Positions 55,714 through 64,000 are shown, counted from the stretch's first letter. The stretch: DNA of 64,000 bases from Christiangramia sediminis (GCF_020552705.1 NZ_JAJBZG010000001.1:62001-126000), one strand, 5' to 3'. The notes: a model not told the origin generated them from the sequence alone. Numbers and translations are program-made.

Positions 55714-56091
55714 TTAAAGCGTATACTCCGCTAATAATTTCTGAACTTCATAGATATCTACTTTCTTATTAAAACGCTTGGAAATAGAAGGAGTTTGTTC
55801 TCCAGAGATCCAGATCTTCAGCTCTGCATCAAGGTCAAAACTTCCTGCAGTTTCAACGCTGAACCTGGTAATACTTTTATACAAGACCGAAAAGTATTCG
55901 ATCTTACTTCCCGTAAGCCCCTGAACATCCACCAGGATGAGGCGTTTATTGGTAAAAATAAAAGTATCCCGAATGATCTTGAATCCGGCTTCGATCTCTT
56001 CAGAAGAAATCAGTAATTGTCCATATTTCTCCTGAAGCTTTTCTTTTTCTATCGCTCCGGCATTTCCTAAAAGGGAAGAAAGTATACTCAT
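55714..56091 (-). CDS. Bacterial PH-domain protein (PF08000 type)
   Basis: A 125-residue single pleckstrin-homology-like domain protein. The pattern FIFTNKRLILVDVQGLTGSK, then EYFSVLYKSITRFSVETAGS and DLDAELKIWISG is diagnostic of the bacterial PH domain formerly DUF1696. The function is unknown; the domain forms rings in solved structures of the family. It starts one base after the alcohol dehydrogenase gene, so both share a transcript. Confidence 0.9.
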   Translation of the reverse strand: MSILSSLLGNAGAIEKEKLQEKYGQLLISSEEIEAGFKIIRDTFIFTNKRLILVDVQGLTGSKIEYFSVLYKSITRFSVETAGSFDLDAELKIWISGEQTPSISKRFNKKVDIYEVQKLLAEYTL

Positions 56092-56092
56092 A

Positions 56093-57139
56093 TTAGCTCT
56101 TTAAAGATTTCATATCGATTACAAATCTATATTTTACATCAGAATTTACAACTCTTTCGTAGGCTTCATTAATGTTTTGAATGTCGATCATTTCAATATC
56201 TGAAACAACATTATGCTCACCGCAAAAATCAAGCATTTCCTGAGTTTCTTTAATTCCGCCAATCAAAGAACCGGCAAGTCTTTTTCTTCCCATTATGAGT
56301 CCGCCACCATGAATATCTATTTCATCAATAGCTCCAACAAGCGTCATGGTTGCGTCACGTTTCAATAATCCTACATAAGGATTAGTATCATGGCCAACGG
56401 GAACAGTATTCAGGATAAAATCAAATGTACCCTGGTGTTTTTTCATTTCATCTTCATTTTTAGAAATAAGAACTTCATCTGCTCCAAGTCTTTTGGCATC
56501 TTCAGCTTTACCAGGTGAAGTCGTGATCATTACGGTATGAGCTCCAAGCGCTGATGCAAACTTTACTCCCATGTGACCAAGACCCCCAAGGCCTACAACT
56601 CCAACCTTATCTCCTTTTTTTACATTCCATTGTCTTAATGGTGACCAGGTAGTAATCCCGGCACAAAGAAGTGGAGCAACGGCTTTAGTATCCAGGTTTT
56701 CCGGTACTTTAAGAACGAATTTCTCTTTTACAACGATCAATTCAGAATAGCCTCCAAAGGTATGACCTCCAAGGTGTTTGTCTTCTCCGTTATAAGTAGC
56801 TACCATTCCATTCTCACAGTATTGTTCCAGATCTTCCTTACAGGAATCACATTCCTGGCAGGAATCTACCATACAACCGACCCCTACAAGATCACCTACT
56901 TTATAGTTTTTGACATCCTTACCTACTTCGGTAACATGTCCAATGATCTCGTGTCCCGGAACTACCGGATATTTGCTGTTTCCCCAGTCATTTCTAACCT
57001 GGTGAATATCACTATGACAAACTCCACAATAATCTATCTCGATCTTTACATCGTCTGCTAAAATCTCTCTTCTTTCAATATCAAACGGCTCCAGATTAGC
57101 ATCATTTGACTTCGCTGCATATGCATTTACATTCTTCAT
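56093..57139 (-). CDS. Zinc-dependent NAD(P) alcohol dehydrogenase (YahK/CAD-like)
   Basis: Medium-chain dehydrogenase of 348 residues reducing aldehydes with NADPH, cinnamyl-alcohol-dehydrogenase branch. The catalytic zinc site has Cys in YCGVCHSDIHQ and His-Glu in PGHEIIGHVTEVG. The structural zinc site is the four-Cys lobe CQECDSCKEDLEQYC. The Rossmann motif is GVVGLGGLGHMGVKFA. No extra domains. The PH-domain gene follows after one base. The natural substrate is unknown. Confidence 0.94.
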   Translation of the reverse strand: MKNVNAYAAKSNDANLEPFDIERREILADDVKIEIDYCGVCHSDIHQVRNDWGNSKYPVVPGHEIIGHVTEVGKDVKNYKVGDLVGVGCMVDSCQECDSCKEDLEQYCENGMVATYNGEDKHLGGHTFGGYSELIVVKEKFVLKVPENLDTKAVAPLLCAGITTWSPLRQWNVKKGDKVGVVGLGGLGHMGVKFASALGAHTVMITTSPGKAEDAKRLGADEVLISKNEDEMKKHQGTFDFILNTVPVGHDTNPYVGLLKRDATMTLVGAIDEIDIHGGGLIMGRKRLAGSLIGGIKETQEMLDFCGEHNVVSDIEMIDIQNINEAYERVVNSDVKYRFVIDMKSLKS

Positions 57140-57316
57140 TGGTTCAATTTTTTATTCAAGCTTAAAGTTACCGAAAAAAGGATGCATCACCTCAGGAGGT
57201 TTCAAGGTTTAACTTTAATTAACTTCTGTCTTAGCCAGCTTTTTCCAATTATACCCAGATGACCACATTTATCAGAATTCTTAGTACATTAGGGCTGAAT
57301 TTTTTAAAAATACTTT

Positions 57317-58465
57317 ATGAGTAAGATCAAAGGAATCAACACGATTTGTACGCATGTTGGAGAATTAGAAGACAAGCAATTTAAAGGAGCAGTTTCTCCT
57401 TTGTATATGTCCACTTCCTATGCATTTGAAGATGTTGAGACCAAGAGATATCCGAGATATTTTAATACTCCAAATCAGGTTTCACTGGCTAAAAAAATGG
57501 CCGCTCTTGAACATGGCGAAGCTTCGCTCATCTTTGGAAGCGGAATGGCTGCGGTAAGTACTTCATTAATGGCTTTTTTAAAAGCCGATGATCATGTTGT
57601 TTTTCAGGATTCGCTTTATGGAGGAACCAGTAACCTGGCGACAGAAGAATTTGATAAATTTGGGATTGAATATACTTTTGCCAAAGACGCCAAAGCTGAA
57701 TCTCTTAAAGCCGAAATCAAAGCTAATACGAAGGTTATTTATATTGAAACCCCTTCAAATCCTTTACTCAGGATCACAGATATGCAAGCGGTTGCACAAC
57801 TGACCAAAGAGCATGGGCTGGTAAGTATGATCGATAATACGTTTGCTTCACCGGTAAATCAAAATCCTATAGATTTTGGAATTGATATCGTGATACATTC
57901 AGCTACAAAATATATGGGTGGCCACAGTGATATTCTTGCTGGAACGGTTATTTCTACCGAAGAGAATATTGAAAGGATCTTTCAGATGGCCAAGAATTTT
58001 GGAGGTAGCCTAAGCGATTATACAGTATGGCTGTTAGAGCGAAGTATTAAAACAATGGGAATCAGGGTGAAAGCCCAGAACGAAAATGCAATGAAACTGG
58101 CTGAATTTTTAAATGCTCATACCCAGGTTTCAAAGGTGTATTACCCCGGTTTAAAAGATCATCCAGATCATGAACTCGCAAAAAAACAAATGAAAGCTTT
58201 TGGAGGTATGCTTTCTTTTGAGTTAGATGAAAGGATAAATGCGTCTGAATTTATGAAAGCCCTGGAATTAATTAAACCTTCCATGAGCCTGGCTGGAGTG
58301 GAAAGTACGATCCTGCTTCCATCGCAAACCTCGCATGGATTATTGAGTGAGGAAGACAGAGCCAAACAAGGGATCAAGGATAATTTATTGAGATTTTCAG
58401 TGGGAATTGAAGAAGTAGAAGACCTGATGGAAGATATAGAACAGGCCATTGAAAAAAGCAAATAA
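57317..58465 (+). CDS. Cys/Met metabolism PLP enzyme (cystathionine gamma-synthase/lyase type)
   Basis: PLP-dependent trans-sulfuration enzyme of 382 residues. FGSGMAAVSTSLMAFLKADDHVV binds the PLP phosphate, and the aldimine Lys lies in IHSATKYMGGHSDILAGTV. YIETPSNPLLRITDMQAVA and PSMSLAGVESTILLPSQTSH are family marks. Sequence alone does not separate cystathionine gamma-synthase, beta-lyase and methionine gamma-lyase. The bacillithiol deacetylase gene follows after 19 bases, so the transcript may link cysteine supply to thiol synthesis. Confident for the family only. Confidence 0.93.
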   Translation: MSKIKGINTICTHVGELEDKQFKGAVSPLYMSTSYAFEDVETKRYPRYFNTPNQVSLAKKMAALEHGEASLIFGSGMAAVSTSLMAFLKADDHVVFQDSLYGGTSNLATEEFDKFGIEYTFAKDAKAESLKAEIKANTKVIYIETPSNPLLRITDMQAVAQLTKEHGLVSMIDNTFASPVNQNPIDFGIDIVIHSATKYMGGHSDILAGTVISTEENIERIFQMAKNFGGSLSDYTVWLLERSIKTMGIRVKAQNENAMKLAEFLNAHTQVSKVYYPGLKDHPDHELAKKQMKAFGGMLSFELDERINASEFMKALELIKPSMSLAGVESTILLPSQTSHGLLSEEDRAKQGIKDNLLRFSVGIEEVEDLMEDIEQAIEKSK

Positions 58466-58484
58466 GACTTAGAAACAAATATAT

Positions 58485-59201
58485 ATGAAATTAGATATAC
58501 TGGCAGTGGGATCACATCCTGATGATGTAGAATTAAGCTGCTCAGGGACTATAGCAAAAGAGGTAGACCGGGGAAAAAAGGTTGGAATTCTTGATCTTAC
58601 CAGGGGAGAACTTGGTACCAGGGGTACAGCCGAGATTAGAGATAAAGAAGCGAAGGCTGCTGCAGAAATCCTGGGGGTAAAAATGCGCCATAATCTGGAA
58701 TTTAGTGATGCTTTTTTCGAAAATAATACTGCGCATAAACTGGAGGTTATTAAGATCATTAGAAAATACAGACCCGAGATCGTGCTTTGTAATGCTATTG
58801 AAGACCGCCATATAGACCATGGGAAGGGAGCAAAACTGGTAAGTGACGCCTGTTTTCTTAGCGGACTTCGTAAAATAGAAACGATCATGAATGGTAACAA
58901 GCAGGCAGCCTGGAGACCCAAACATGTTTTTCATTATATACAATGGAAAAATCTGCAACCTGATTTTGTAGTTGATATTTCAGGATATTTAGATAAAAAA
59001 TTAGAGTCGGTTTTAGCTTATCGCTCACAGTTTTTTGACGAGAATAGTAAGGAGCCGCAAACCCCCATTTCAAGCAGTAACTTTCTGGATAGCATTACTT
59101 ACCGGGCTCAGGATATGGGAAGACTTATTAGTACAGAACATGCCGAAGGTTTCAATGTAGAAAGGAATGTGGCGGTAGATTCTATATTTGACCTTATTTA
59201 A
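58485..59201 (+). CDS. bshB1: Bacillithiol biosynthesis deacetylase BshB1
   Basis: Removes the acetyl group from GlcNAc-malate, the second step in making bacillithiol, the low-molecular-weight thiol of this phylum. LmbE-like zinc deacetylase of 238 residues with AVGSHPDDVELSCSGTIAKE holding His-x-Asp-Asp, DLTRGELGTRGTAEIRD and the third zinc His in DRHIDHGKGAKL. The end FNVERNVAVDSIFDLI is typical of BshB1. It lies 19 bases after the PLP enzyme gene, and the tRNA-His gene follows. BshA and BshC are outside the window. Confidence 0.95.
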   Translation: MKLDILAVGSHPDDVELSCSGTIAKEVDRGKKVGILDLTRGELGTRGTAEIRDKEAKAAAEILGVKMRHNLEFSDAFFENNTAHKLEVIKIIRKYRPEIVLCNAIEDRHIDHGKGAKLVSDACFLSGLRKIETIMNGNKQAAWRPKHVFHYIQWKNLQPDFVVDISGYLDKKLESVLAYRSQFFDENSKEPQTPISSSNFLDSITYRAQDMGRLISTEHAEGFNVERNVAVDSIFDLI

Positions 59202-59215
59202 TTGAAATTTTTTCT

Positions 59216-59245
59216 TTGCGAAATTGTACAAATAACTTACATTTG
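59216..59245 (+). promoter_or_regulatory. Predicted tRNA-His promoter
   Basis: TTG (59216-59218), 19 bases, TACATTTG (59238-59245): an exact consensus, 17 bases before the tRNA. It shows the tRNA is not merely read through from bshB1. Confidence 0.7.
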
Positions 59246-59261
59246 CAACCGCTAATCAAAT

Positions 59262-59336
59262 GGTGGTTGTAGCTCAGCTGGTTAGAGCGCCGGATTGTGG
59301 TTCCGGAGGTCGCCGGTTCGAAACCGGTCTTCCACC
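59262..59336 (+). tRNA. tRNA-His (anticodon GTG)
   Basis: Full cloverleaf. The D arm is AGCTCAGCTGGTTAGAGC, the anticodon arm is CCGGA-TTGTGGT-TCCGG with GTG in the middle, and the T arm is GCCGG-TTCGAAA-CCGGT. A G at 59262 lies before the acceptor stem and faces the discriminator C, the histidine identity element. The acceptor pair GTGGTTG / CTTCCAC has two apparent T-T mismatches at pairs 5 and 6. No CCA is encoded. A hairpin terminator follows. Confidence 0.96.
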
Positions 59337-59343
59337 CAAAAGC

Positions 59344-59373
59344 AAAGTCCTTCAGAAATGAAGGACTTTTTTT
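59344..59373 (+). terminator. tRNA-His terminator
   Basis: A stem AAAGTCCTTC / GAAGGACTTT with a six-base loop and a seven-T run, just after the tRNA. Confidence 0.88.
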
Positions 59374-59548
59374 GTGGGATAAATTTAATCTCACTCTGTA
59401 TTTGTTTGGTTTCTGTTTTAATTCACTAGATATGGGATGAGATCCTGGTACAAGTTCAGGATGACAGAATGTGATAACAGGTTTTTTCGTGGAATAAATT
59501 CAAAATTCCACCTTCGAAATCCTATTTTTACAAAAATCAATTTTCAGG

Positions 59549-60322
59549 ATGAATTCACGCGAAGATCAGTTAAAAGCTTTTGACAGGCTGCTTACCATTA
59601 TGGATGAACTTAGGGAGCAATGCCCATGGGACAGGAAGCAAACCATGGAATCTTTAAGACATCTTACTATTGAAGAGACCTACGAGCTTGGAGATGCCAT
59701 TCTGGATAAGGATATGGAAGAGATCAAGAAAGAGCTGGGCGATGTACTTCTTCATTTGGTATTCTATTCAAAAATTGGAAGTGAAACCAATGACTTTGAT
59801 ATTGCAGATGTTGCCAATAGTATTTGTGATAAATTGATCGATAGACATCCACATATTTATGGAGATGTTGAGGTTGCCGATGAGGAAGAAGTAAAAAGGA
59901 ATTGGGAGAATCTCAAACTTAAGGAGGGTAAGAAAAGTGTGCTGGAAGGCGTGCCCAGATCCTTGCCGGCTGTAGTTAAAGCTAGTAGGATCCAGGAAAA
60001 AGTTGCCGGGGTTGGGTTTGACTGGGAAGAGCCACAGCAGGTATTTGAAAAATTGAAGGAAGAGCTGGAGGAACTTCAGCACGAGATCAATGTTGATAAT
60101 AAAGACGAAATAGAAGCCGAATTCGGCGATGTTCTCTTCTCCATGGTAAATTATGCCAGATTTCTGAATGTGAACCCTGAGAATGCTTTAGAACGCACCA
60201 ATAAGAAGTTTATTAAACGTTTTCAGTATCTGGAAGGAAAAGCCAGCGAGAAGAATAAAGCTCTAAAGGATATGAGCCTTGCAGAAATGGATGTTTTCTG
60301 GAATGAAGCGAAAAAACTATAG
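59549..60322 (+). CDS. mazG: Nucleoside triphosphate pyrophosphohydrolase MazG
   Basis: House-cleaning enzyme that hydrolyses NTPs and dNTPs to monophosphates. The 257 residues hold two MazG domains. The first (about 10-110) has CPWDRKQTMESLRHLTIEET and ELGDVLLHLVFYSKI, with the metal-binding EExxD/EExxE pattern. The second (about 150-250) has KLKEELEELQHEI and EFGDVLFSMVNYARF. The start MNSREDQLKAFDRLLTIMDEL and the end LAEMDVFWNEAKKL are standard. It ends back to back with the convergent methyltransferase gene. Not an MazEF member despite the name. Confidence 0.95.
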   Translation: MNSREDQLKAFDRLLTIMDELREQCPWDRKQTMESLRHLTIEETYELGDAILDKDMEEIKKELGDVLLHLVFYSKIGSETNDFDIADVANSICDKLIDRHPHIYGDVEVADEEEVKRNWENLKLKEGKKSVLEGVPRSLPAVVKASRIQEKVAGVGFDWEEPQQVFEKLKEELEELQHEINVDNKDEIEAEFGDVLFSMVNYARFLNVNPENALERTNKKFIKRFQYLEGKASEKNKALKDMSLAEMDVFWNEAKKL

Positions 60323-60949
60323 TTAGGCACAAAAAATTATAAATTCTTCCTGTATCTCTAAAGAAGAAAAGTTCAGGTGCTCTTTTATCCAATTCAAAGT
60401 CTCTTTATTGTAGAAAATCACATGGGTTAGATCGTCTTTGTAATGCCAGTTATGGAAATCTATTGCTTCATCCCAAACTGAAGTTTTACAATATAATTTT
60501 CCTGAAGATTTTAAAAGTGAACGTAATAATTTAAATTCCTTTAGTGGGTTCTGAAAATGCTCCATCACTTCGCAACAGATTATAAAATCAAATGAACCCT
60601 TTAGCACCTTTTTATTCGGTTTAAAATAGGGGTCGTATAGTTCCAGTTGAAAGCCAGATTTTTCCAATTCCGAAGCAATTACCGGACCCGTTCCACAACC
60701 AAAATCAAGGCCTTTGTCAACCAAACTAAAATCAGATTTTATTTGCTGCACAAGTGGATTTACGAAATGAATATACCCCGGATCATTTACATCATTGTTA
60801 TGCAGGATGTACCGGTATTTTTCAGCTTGTGGACTAAGGTGATGTTGAGGAGAAAGAAGAATAGCCTTGCAACCTGTACACTGCACATATTCCCGCTCTT
60901 TGATGATTTCAAAATTGCGGGTGGCGCGATTGCATAGGCTGCAAGGCAT
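60323..60949 (-). CDS. SAM-dependent methyltransferase with N-terminal zinc ribbon
   Basis: Class I methyltransferase of 208 residues. The first 30 residues form a small zinc ribbon, CSLCNRATR ... YVQCTGCKA with two CxxC pairs. Motif I of the methyltransferase is GLDFGCGTGPVIASEL, and the post-I acidic loop is ELYDPYF. FDFIICCEVMEHFQNPLKEFK matches motif 4. The ribbon points to a nucleic-acid or protein substrate, but none can be named. It lies downstream of the DUF349 gene, 10 bases away, in the same leftward transcript. Confidence 0.88.
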   Translation of the reverse strand: MPCSLCNRATRNFEIIKEREYVQCTGCKAILLSPQHHLSPQAEKYRYILHNNDVNDPGYIHFVNPLVQQIKSDFSLVDKGLDFGCGTGPVIASELEKSGFQLELYDPYFKPNKKVLKGSFDFIICCEVMEHFQNPLKEFKLLRSLLKSSGKLYCKTSVWDEAIDFHNWHYKDDLTHVIFYNKETLNWIKEHLNFSSLEIQEEFIIFCA

Positions 60950-60959
60950 AATTTTTTAT

Positions 60960-63275
60960 TTAGTAAAGCGACTTGATCTTTTCAAGTTTCTCTTTCCATA
61001 CCTCAAGGTCGGCTTTGTGATTGGCAATATTTTTATGGACCTCCTTAACTAAAGGATTGTCATCATCTACATTAGAGAAAAATTGAAGGTTATTCTCTAG
61101 CTGTCTTATTTCATCTTTTGTTTCCTGGATCTTCTTGGTTAAGAAATAATGTTCATTTCTAATTCTCTTGTCATCATCTGCATCATCCAGGGCCTGCACC
61201 TTATTCTCATACTTCATCATCTCAGCCTTGGTATGATCAAGATCCATTTTTTTGAATAATTGATCCAGTGCTTTATTGAATTTGCCTTCTATAAAGCGTT
61301 TATTATAGGGGACTTTCCCGATCTCTTTCCAGGCATTGATCTGCTCTTTAATTTTGGCCAGATCCTCCTTTTTGGTACCGCTAAGTTCAATAGCTTTTAC
61401 TTTATCAAGAATTTCTTTCTTTTTATCGAAAGCTTCAACTTCTTCCTTATTATCTTCATTTTTCTGAGTATGAAGCCGGTCAAAATAGTGATTACAGGCT
61501 TTTTTGAATTGCTTCCATACCTTATCGCTATCTTTTCTGGGGACATGACCAATCTTCTTCCAATCTGCCTGTATCTTCTTCATTAAAGGAGTAACGGTCT
61601 TAAAGTCATCACTGTCCTTATTATCATCGGCTATCTGGATAAGTTCTTTTTTCTTCTCCAGGTTATCATATTGGGCTTTTTTTAGATTCTTGTAGTAAGC
61701 GTTCTTTTTACGATTGAAACGGCGCACATTTTCTTTGAAAGCATTCCAGGTCTCCTGGTTTTTAGTTCGTGGAACTTTGCCCGCATTAAAGAATTCTTCA
61801 CGTAAGGCCTCAATTTCCTTGATCTTTTGCTGCCATTTGTTATGATTGTCAAAATCTTTATCTGCTATTTCTTTGATCTTTTCAATGATCTCCTGCTTGC
61901 GCTCCCAGTTTTTTTCATATTGTTCATCCAGGCTATTAAAATACTCCTGTCGCTTATCATGAATACTTTTAGTGGCGGTGCTGAATCTTTCCCAGATCTC
62001 GTCACGATATTCTTTTCCTACGGGTCCAAGTTCTTCCTTCCACATTTTATGAAGCATCTGCAATTCCCGAAAAGCACGATTTACATCCTTTTCCTGAATA
62101 AGCTCTTCTGCTCGGTCTATCACTTTTAGTTTTTGCTCGAGATTGTGTTTGAAATCCATATCCCTGAACTCCCTGTTCAAATGCAGGAAATCATAGAAAT
62201 TCTCTACATGATGGTGATAGGTATTCCAAACATTGTTATAACGATCTCTTGGAATAGGACCGGCTGTACGCCATTTATCCTGAATTTCCTTAAAGTGATT
62301 GTAGGTGGTATTAATGTTTTCTTCAACATCTAAAAGTCCTTTTAACTCTTCAATGAGTTCTAAACGGGTATGAAGATTATCATTAAGATCTTTTTTAAGG
62401 CGCTTATAATAATTATTTCTTTGCTCCTTATAGTCAAAATACAGGGAATTGAAACGTTTTTTTAATGGAGTAGAGTAGTGGAAGTCTATGATATTTCCGC
62501 CATCGGCAAGAAAATCTTCTTTTTTCTCTTCCATTTCCTCATCGAACTTCGCATTGAATTCAGACCGAATTTCTGCTACATGTTCTTTAATGGCTTGTAT
62601 CTTCTCATTCTTTAAAAGCTTCTCTAGCTCATTGGCCAGATCCTCTTTATTCATAGAATGATAATCCTTTTTCTCAATATTATGGCGCTCACTGGCACTT
62701 TCATCTTCACTGTCTTCAGCTACCGCACTGTCCATGTCTTCCTCATGGTTTCCGGAAGATTTCTTGTTCTCCCCAACAACAGCATCCCCTAAATCACTAT
62801 CGGTGCCATCTTCAGTTTCTTCATTTTTCTTTGATTGGGATTCAGATTCTGAAACCATGGCATCTTCATGATCTGTGGATTCTGACAATTTTTGCTTTGT
62901 CTTTAACTTTTTCCCAGATTTTCCTTCTTTAAATTCAGGTTCTTTAAAAAACGGATTCTCTATGTCCTCTGTTTCTTCCATATGAGTATATGGATCTTCA
63001 TCGGGATTTTTCTTTTCTCTGGAAATTTTATCTGAAGTTGCTTTTCCGGTCGCAGATTCATGAAGAATAGCATCTTCATGATCTGATTCTTCATTTTCAG
63101 CTCTATCTGGAGAGACTTCTTTTGAGTCTTCTGTTTTCACTTGGTCCACAGGCTTAGCAGTCGTTTCCTCATTGCTTTCCGCGGAAGTTTTCTCTTCAGG
63201 TATCTTCTTGTCTTTGTTTTCTAGATCTTCGGGGGAAAGGTTTTTCTTCTTGTTTTCATTTTCTTGCTGTGACAT
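60960..63275 (-). CDS. DUF349 repeat protein with acidic N-terminal region
   Basis: A 771-residue cytoplasmic protein (start MSQQENENKKK at 63275; the longer start adds MKD). Residues 1-210 are acidic, Lys/Glu/Ser-rich and disordered, with four short repeats of the type DHEDAxxxES. From about 225 on, at least six DUF349 helical repeats follow (such as IQDKWRTAGPIPRDRYNNVWN, ADWKKIGHVPRKDSDKVWKQF and WKEIGKVPYNKRF). DUF349 has no settled function; the repeats are long charged helices with a W-x-x-x-G-x-(I/V)-P motif. A consensus-like promoter lies at 63315-63345. Confidence 0.93.
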   Translation of the reverse strand: MSQQENENKKKNLSPEDLENKDKKIPEEKTSAESNEETTAKPVDQVKTEDSKEVSPDRAENEESDHEDAILHESATGKATSDKISREKKNPDEDPYTHMEETEDIENPFFKEPEFKEGKSGKKLKTKQKLSESTDHEDAMVSESESQSKKNEETEDGTDSDLGDAVVGENKKSSGNHEEDMDSAVAEDSEDESASERHNIEKKDYHSMNKEDLANELEKLLKNEKIQAIKEHVAEIRSEFNAKFDEEMEEKKEDFLADGGNIIDFHYSTPLKKRFNSLYFDYKEQRNNYYKRLKKDLNDNLHTRLELIEELKGLLDVEENINTTYNHFKEIQDKWRTAGPIPRDRYNNVWNTYHHHVENFYDFLHLNREFRDMDFKHNLEQKLKVIDRAEELIQEKDVNRAFRELQMLHKMWKEELGPVGKEYRDEIWERFSTATKSIHDKRQEYFNSLDEQYEKNWERKQEIIEKIKEIADKDFDNHNKWQQKIKEIEALREEFFNAGKVPRTKNQETWNAFKENVRRFNRKKNAYYKNLKKAQYDNLEKKKELIQIADDNKDSDDFKTVTPLMKKIQADWKKIGHVPRKDSDKVWKQFKKACNHYFDRLHTQKNEDNKEEVEAFDKKKEILDKVKAIELSGTKKEDLAKIKEQINAWKEIGKVPYNKRFIEGKFNKALDQLFKKMDLDHTKAEMMKYENKVQALDDADDDKRIRNEHYFLTKKIQETKDEIRQLENNLQFFSNVDDDNPLVKEVHKNIANHKADLEVWKEKLEKIKSLY

Positions 63276-63314
63276 ATCTTTCAATGTTAAGGTTCCTCAT
63301 AGTCTATTAATTCT

Positions 63315-63345
63315 GAAAGATAACAACTCCCCTAAAATTGGACAA
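63315..63345 (-). promoter_or_regulatory. Predicted DUF349 gene promoter
   Basis: On the minus strand: TTG (63345-63343), 20 bases, TATCTTTC (63322-63315). One base differs from TAnnTTTG. The transcript start would be near 63308. Confidence 0.45.
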
Positions 63346-63394
63346 GGGATTGGTTTTATTTATGAGGACGCAATTGGGTATTTATTGAACTGAA

Positions 63395-64000
63395 TTAAGA
63401 ATTCCAGATATTCCATGCCTTTTCTGCCTGCAGCTTTAACATTTGTAGTCCGTTAATACTTTTTGCACCTTTTTCTGAAGCAAGCTGCATAAATTTTGTT
63501 TCTGAAGGATTATAGATCAGGTCGTAGATAAGATGTTTTTCAGAGATAAATTCAAAAGGAATTTGCGGATATTTTTCAATGTTGGGGGAAGTACCCAAAG
63601 GTGTGCAATTGATGATAAGCGTATGAGAAGCAATGATTTCCTGGTCTAGCTCTGTATAGGAGAGTTGATCTTTTTCACGCTTTCTGGATACGAATTTGAA
63701 ATCTATCTCCAGTAATTTCAAGGCATAGGCGATGGCTTTGGAAGCTCCGCCAGTACCCAGAATAAGCGCGGTTGAATGTTGCGGCTCCAGATGTGGTTTT
63801 ATAGATTCTAAAAAGCCCCAGTAATCTGTATTATATCCACACAAACTACCATCCTTTTCAAATTTGATGGTATTTACCGCTTTGATCTTTTCCGCATGCG
63901 GGTCCAGATAATCCAAATAGGGGATAATTTCTTCCTTGTATGGAATAGTTACATTGAGGCCCGAAATAATAGTATTCTGAATGACTTCGGGAAATTTTTC
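63395..64000 (-). CDS. aroE: Shikimate dehydrogenase, N-terminus cut by window edge
   Basis: Reduces 3-dehydroshikimate to shikimate with NADPH in the aromatic amino acid pathway. The visible 201 codons enter from the right edge in frame. ISGLNVTIPYKEEIIPYL is the substrate-binding motif with catalytic Lys, NTIKFEKDGSLCGYNTDYWGF holds the second catalytic Asp, and ALILGTGGASKAIAYALKLL is the NADPH loop, followed by FKFVSRKRE. LIINCTPLGTSPNIEKYPQI and GLQMLKLQAEKAWNIW complete the domain. The missing part is about 40-45 residues. Certain. Confidence 0.95.
   Translation of the reverse strand, partial: EKFPEVIQNTIISGLNVTIPYKEEIIPYLDYLDPHAEKIKAVNTIKFEKDGSLCGYNTDYWGFLESIKPHLEPQHSTALILGTGGASKAIAYALKLLEIDFKFVSRKREKDQLSYTELDQEIIASHTLIINCTPLGTSPNIEKYPQIPFEFISEKHLIYDLIYNPSETKFMQLASEKGAKSINGLQMLKLQAEKAWNIWNS

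Noticed and set aside
58469-58958. Long antisense frames opposite bshB1
   Set aside because: bshB1 is certain from its zinc motif; the opposite frames only follow its codon pattern.
1-64000. CRISPR arrays, rRNA operons, prophage or insertion sequences
   Set aside because: No regularly spaced repeats, rRNA stretches, transposase or phage structural genes were seen.

Overview
The window is a chromosomal segment from a member of the Flavobacteriia, most likely a marine Flavobacteriaceae of the Gramella / Salegentibacter / Zunongwangia type. The evidence is indirect but consistent. The DNA is A+T-rich. Several promoters fit the Bacteroidetes consensus TTG-N19/20-TAnnTTTG, and there are almost no Shine-Dalgarno sequences. 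Clade-typical genes include a fused SerB-SerA, bacillithiol deacetylase BshB1, a DUF349 protein, MCYQ-type SRAP, two LytTR/LytS pairs and many LxxC lipoproteins. No rRNA, CRISPR array, prophage or insertion sequence was seen. One tRNA (His) is present. Both edges cut genes: dinB on the left and aroE on the right.

Layout. 1-1.45 kb: DNA damage genes, dinB and SRAP, divergent. 1.5-9.3 kb: an accessory island. It holds a HigBA toxin-antitoxin pair with a palindromic operator, an attC-like element, a decayed HNH endonuclease, a CDGSH protein, an APC permease, and a tight three-gene operon (Nudix hydrolase, PLD-nuclease/SF2-helicase/DUF3427, SBD-like/HNH endonuclease) that looks like a restriction or anti-phage module. 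9.5-14.4 kb: a lipoprotein methyltransferase, a possible small structured RNA, and a LytS/LytR pair whose kinase carries a Reg_prop sensor. 14.7-19.3 kb: oxidative and general stress genes (KatE, Hsp31/DJ-1, Usp), interrupted by a GIY-YIG gene lying between two copies of a short repeat. 19.6-25.3 kb: a tripartite RND efflux operon. 25.8-33.8 kb: SerBA, two terminator-bounded short transcripts, AtoE, a secreted PepSY-like protein, a second LytTR/LytS pair, hemolysin III and YciE/F. 33.9-38.5 kb: a complete cyanophycin module (cphA, cphB, isoaspartyl peptidase). 38.6-47.7 kb: a berberine-bridge oxidase, a CHAD / cyclase / 2H-phosphoesterase operon, unknown lipoproteins, lysA and an MFS transporter. 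47.9-64 kb: sucC, an MBL lipoprotein, GNAT, periplasmic trehalase with DUF1622, hutI-hutG, ADH with a PH protein, a Cys/Met PLP enzyme, bshB1, tRNA-His, mazG, a methyltransferase, DUF349 and aroE.

How genes work together. CphA stores nitrogen as cyanophycin. CphB cuts it to beta-Asp-Arg and the isoaspartyl peptidase frees the amino acids, so storage and recovery are encoded side by side. HutI and HutG perform the last two steps of histidine breakdown. The RND operon gives an outer-membrane lipoprotein channel, an adaptor and a pump. The Nudix / PLD-helicase / HNH operon is the best candidate for a poorly described system. Its genes overlap or nearly touch, combine two different nuclease folds with a helicase, and sit beside a toxin-antitoxin pair and an HNH pseudogene.
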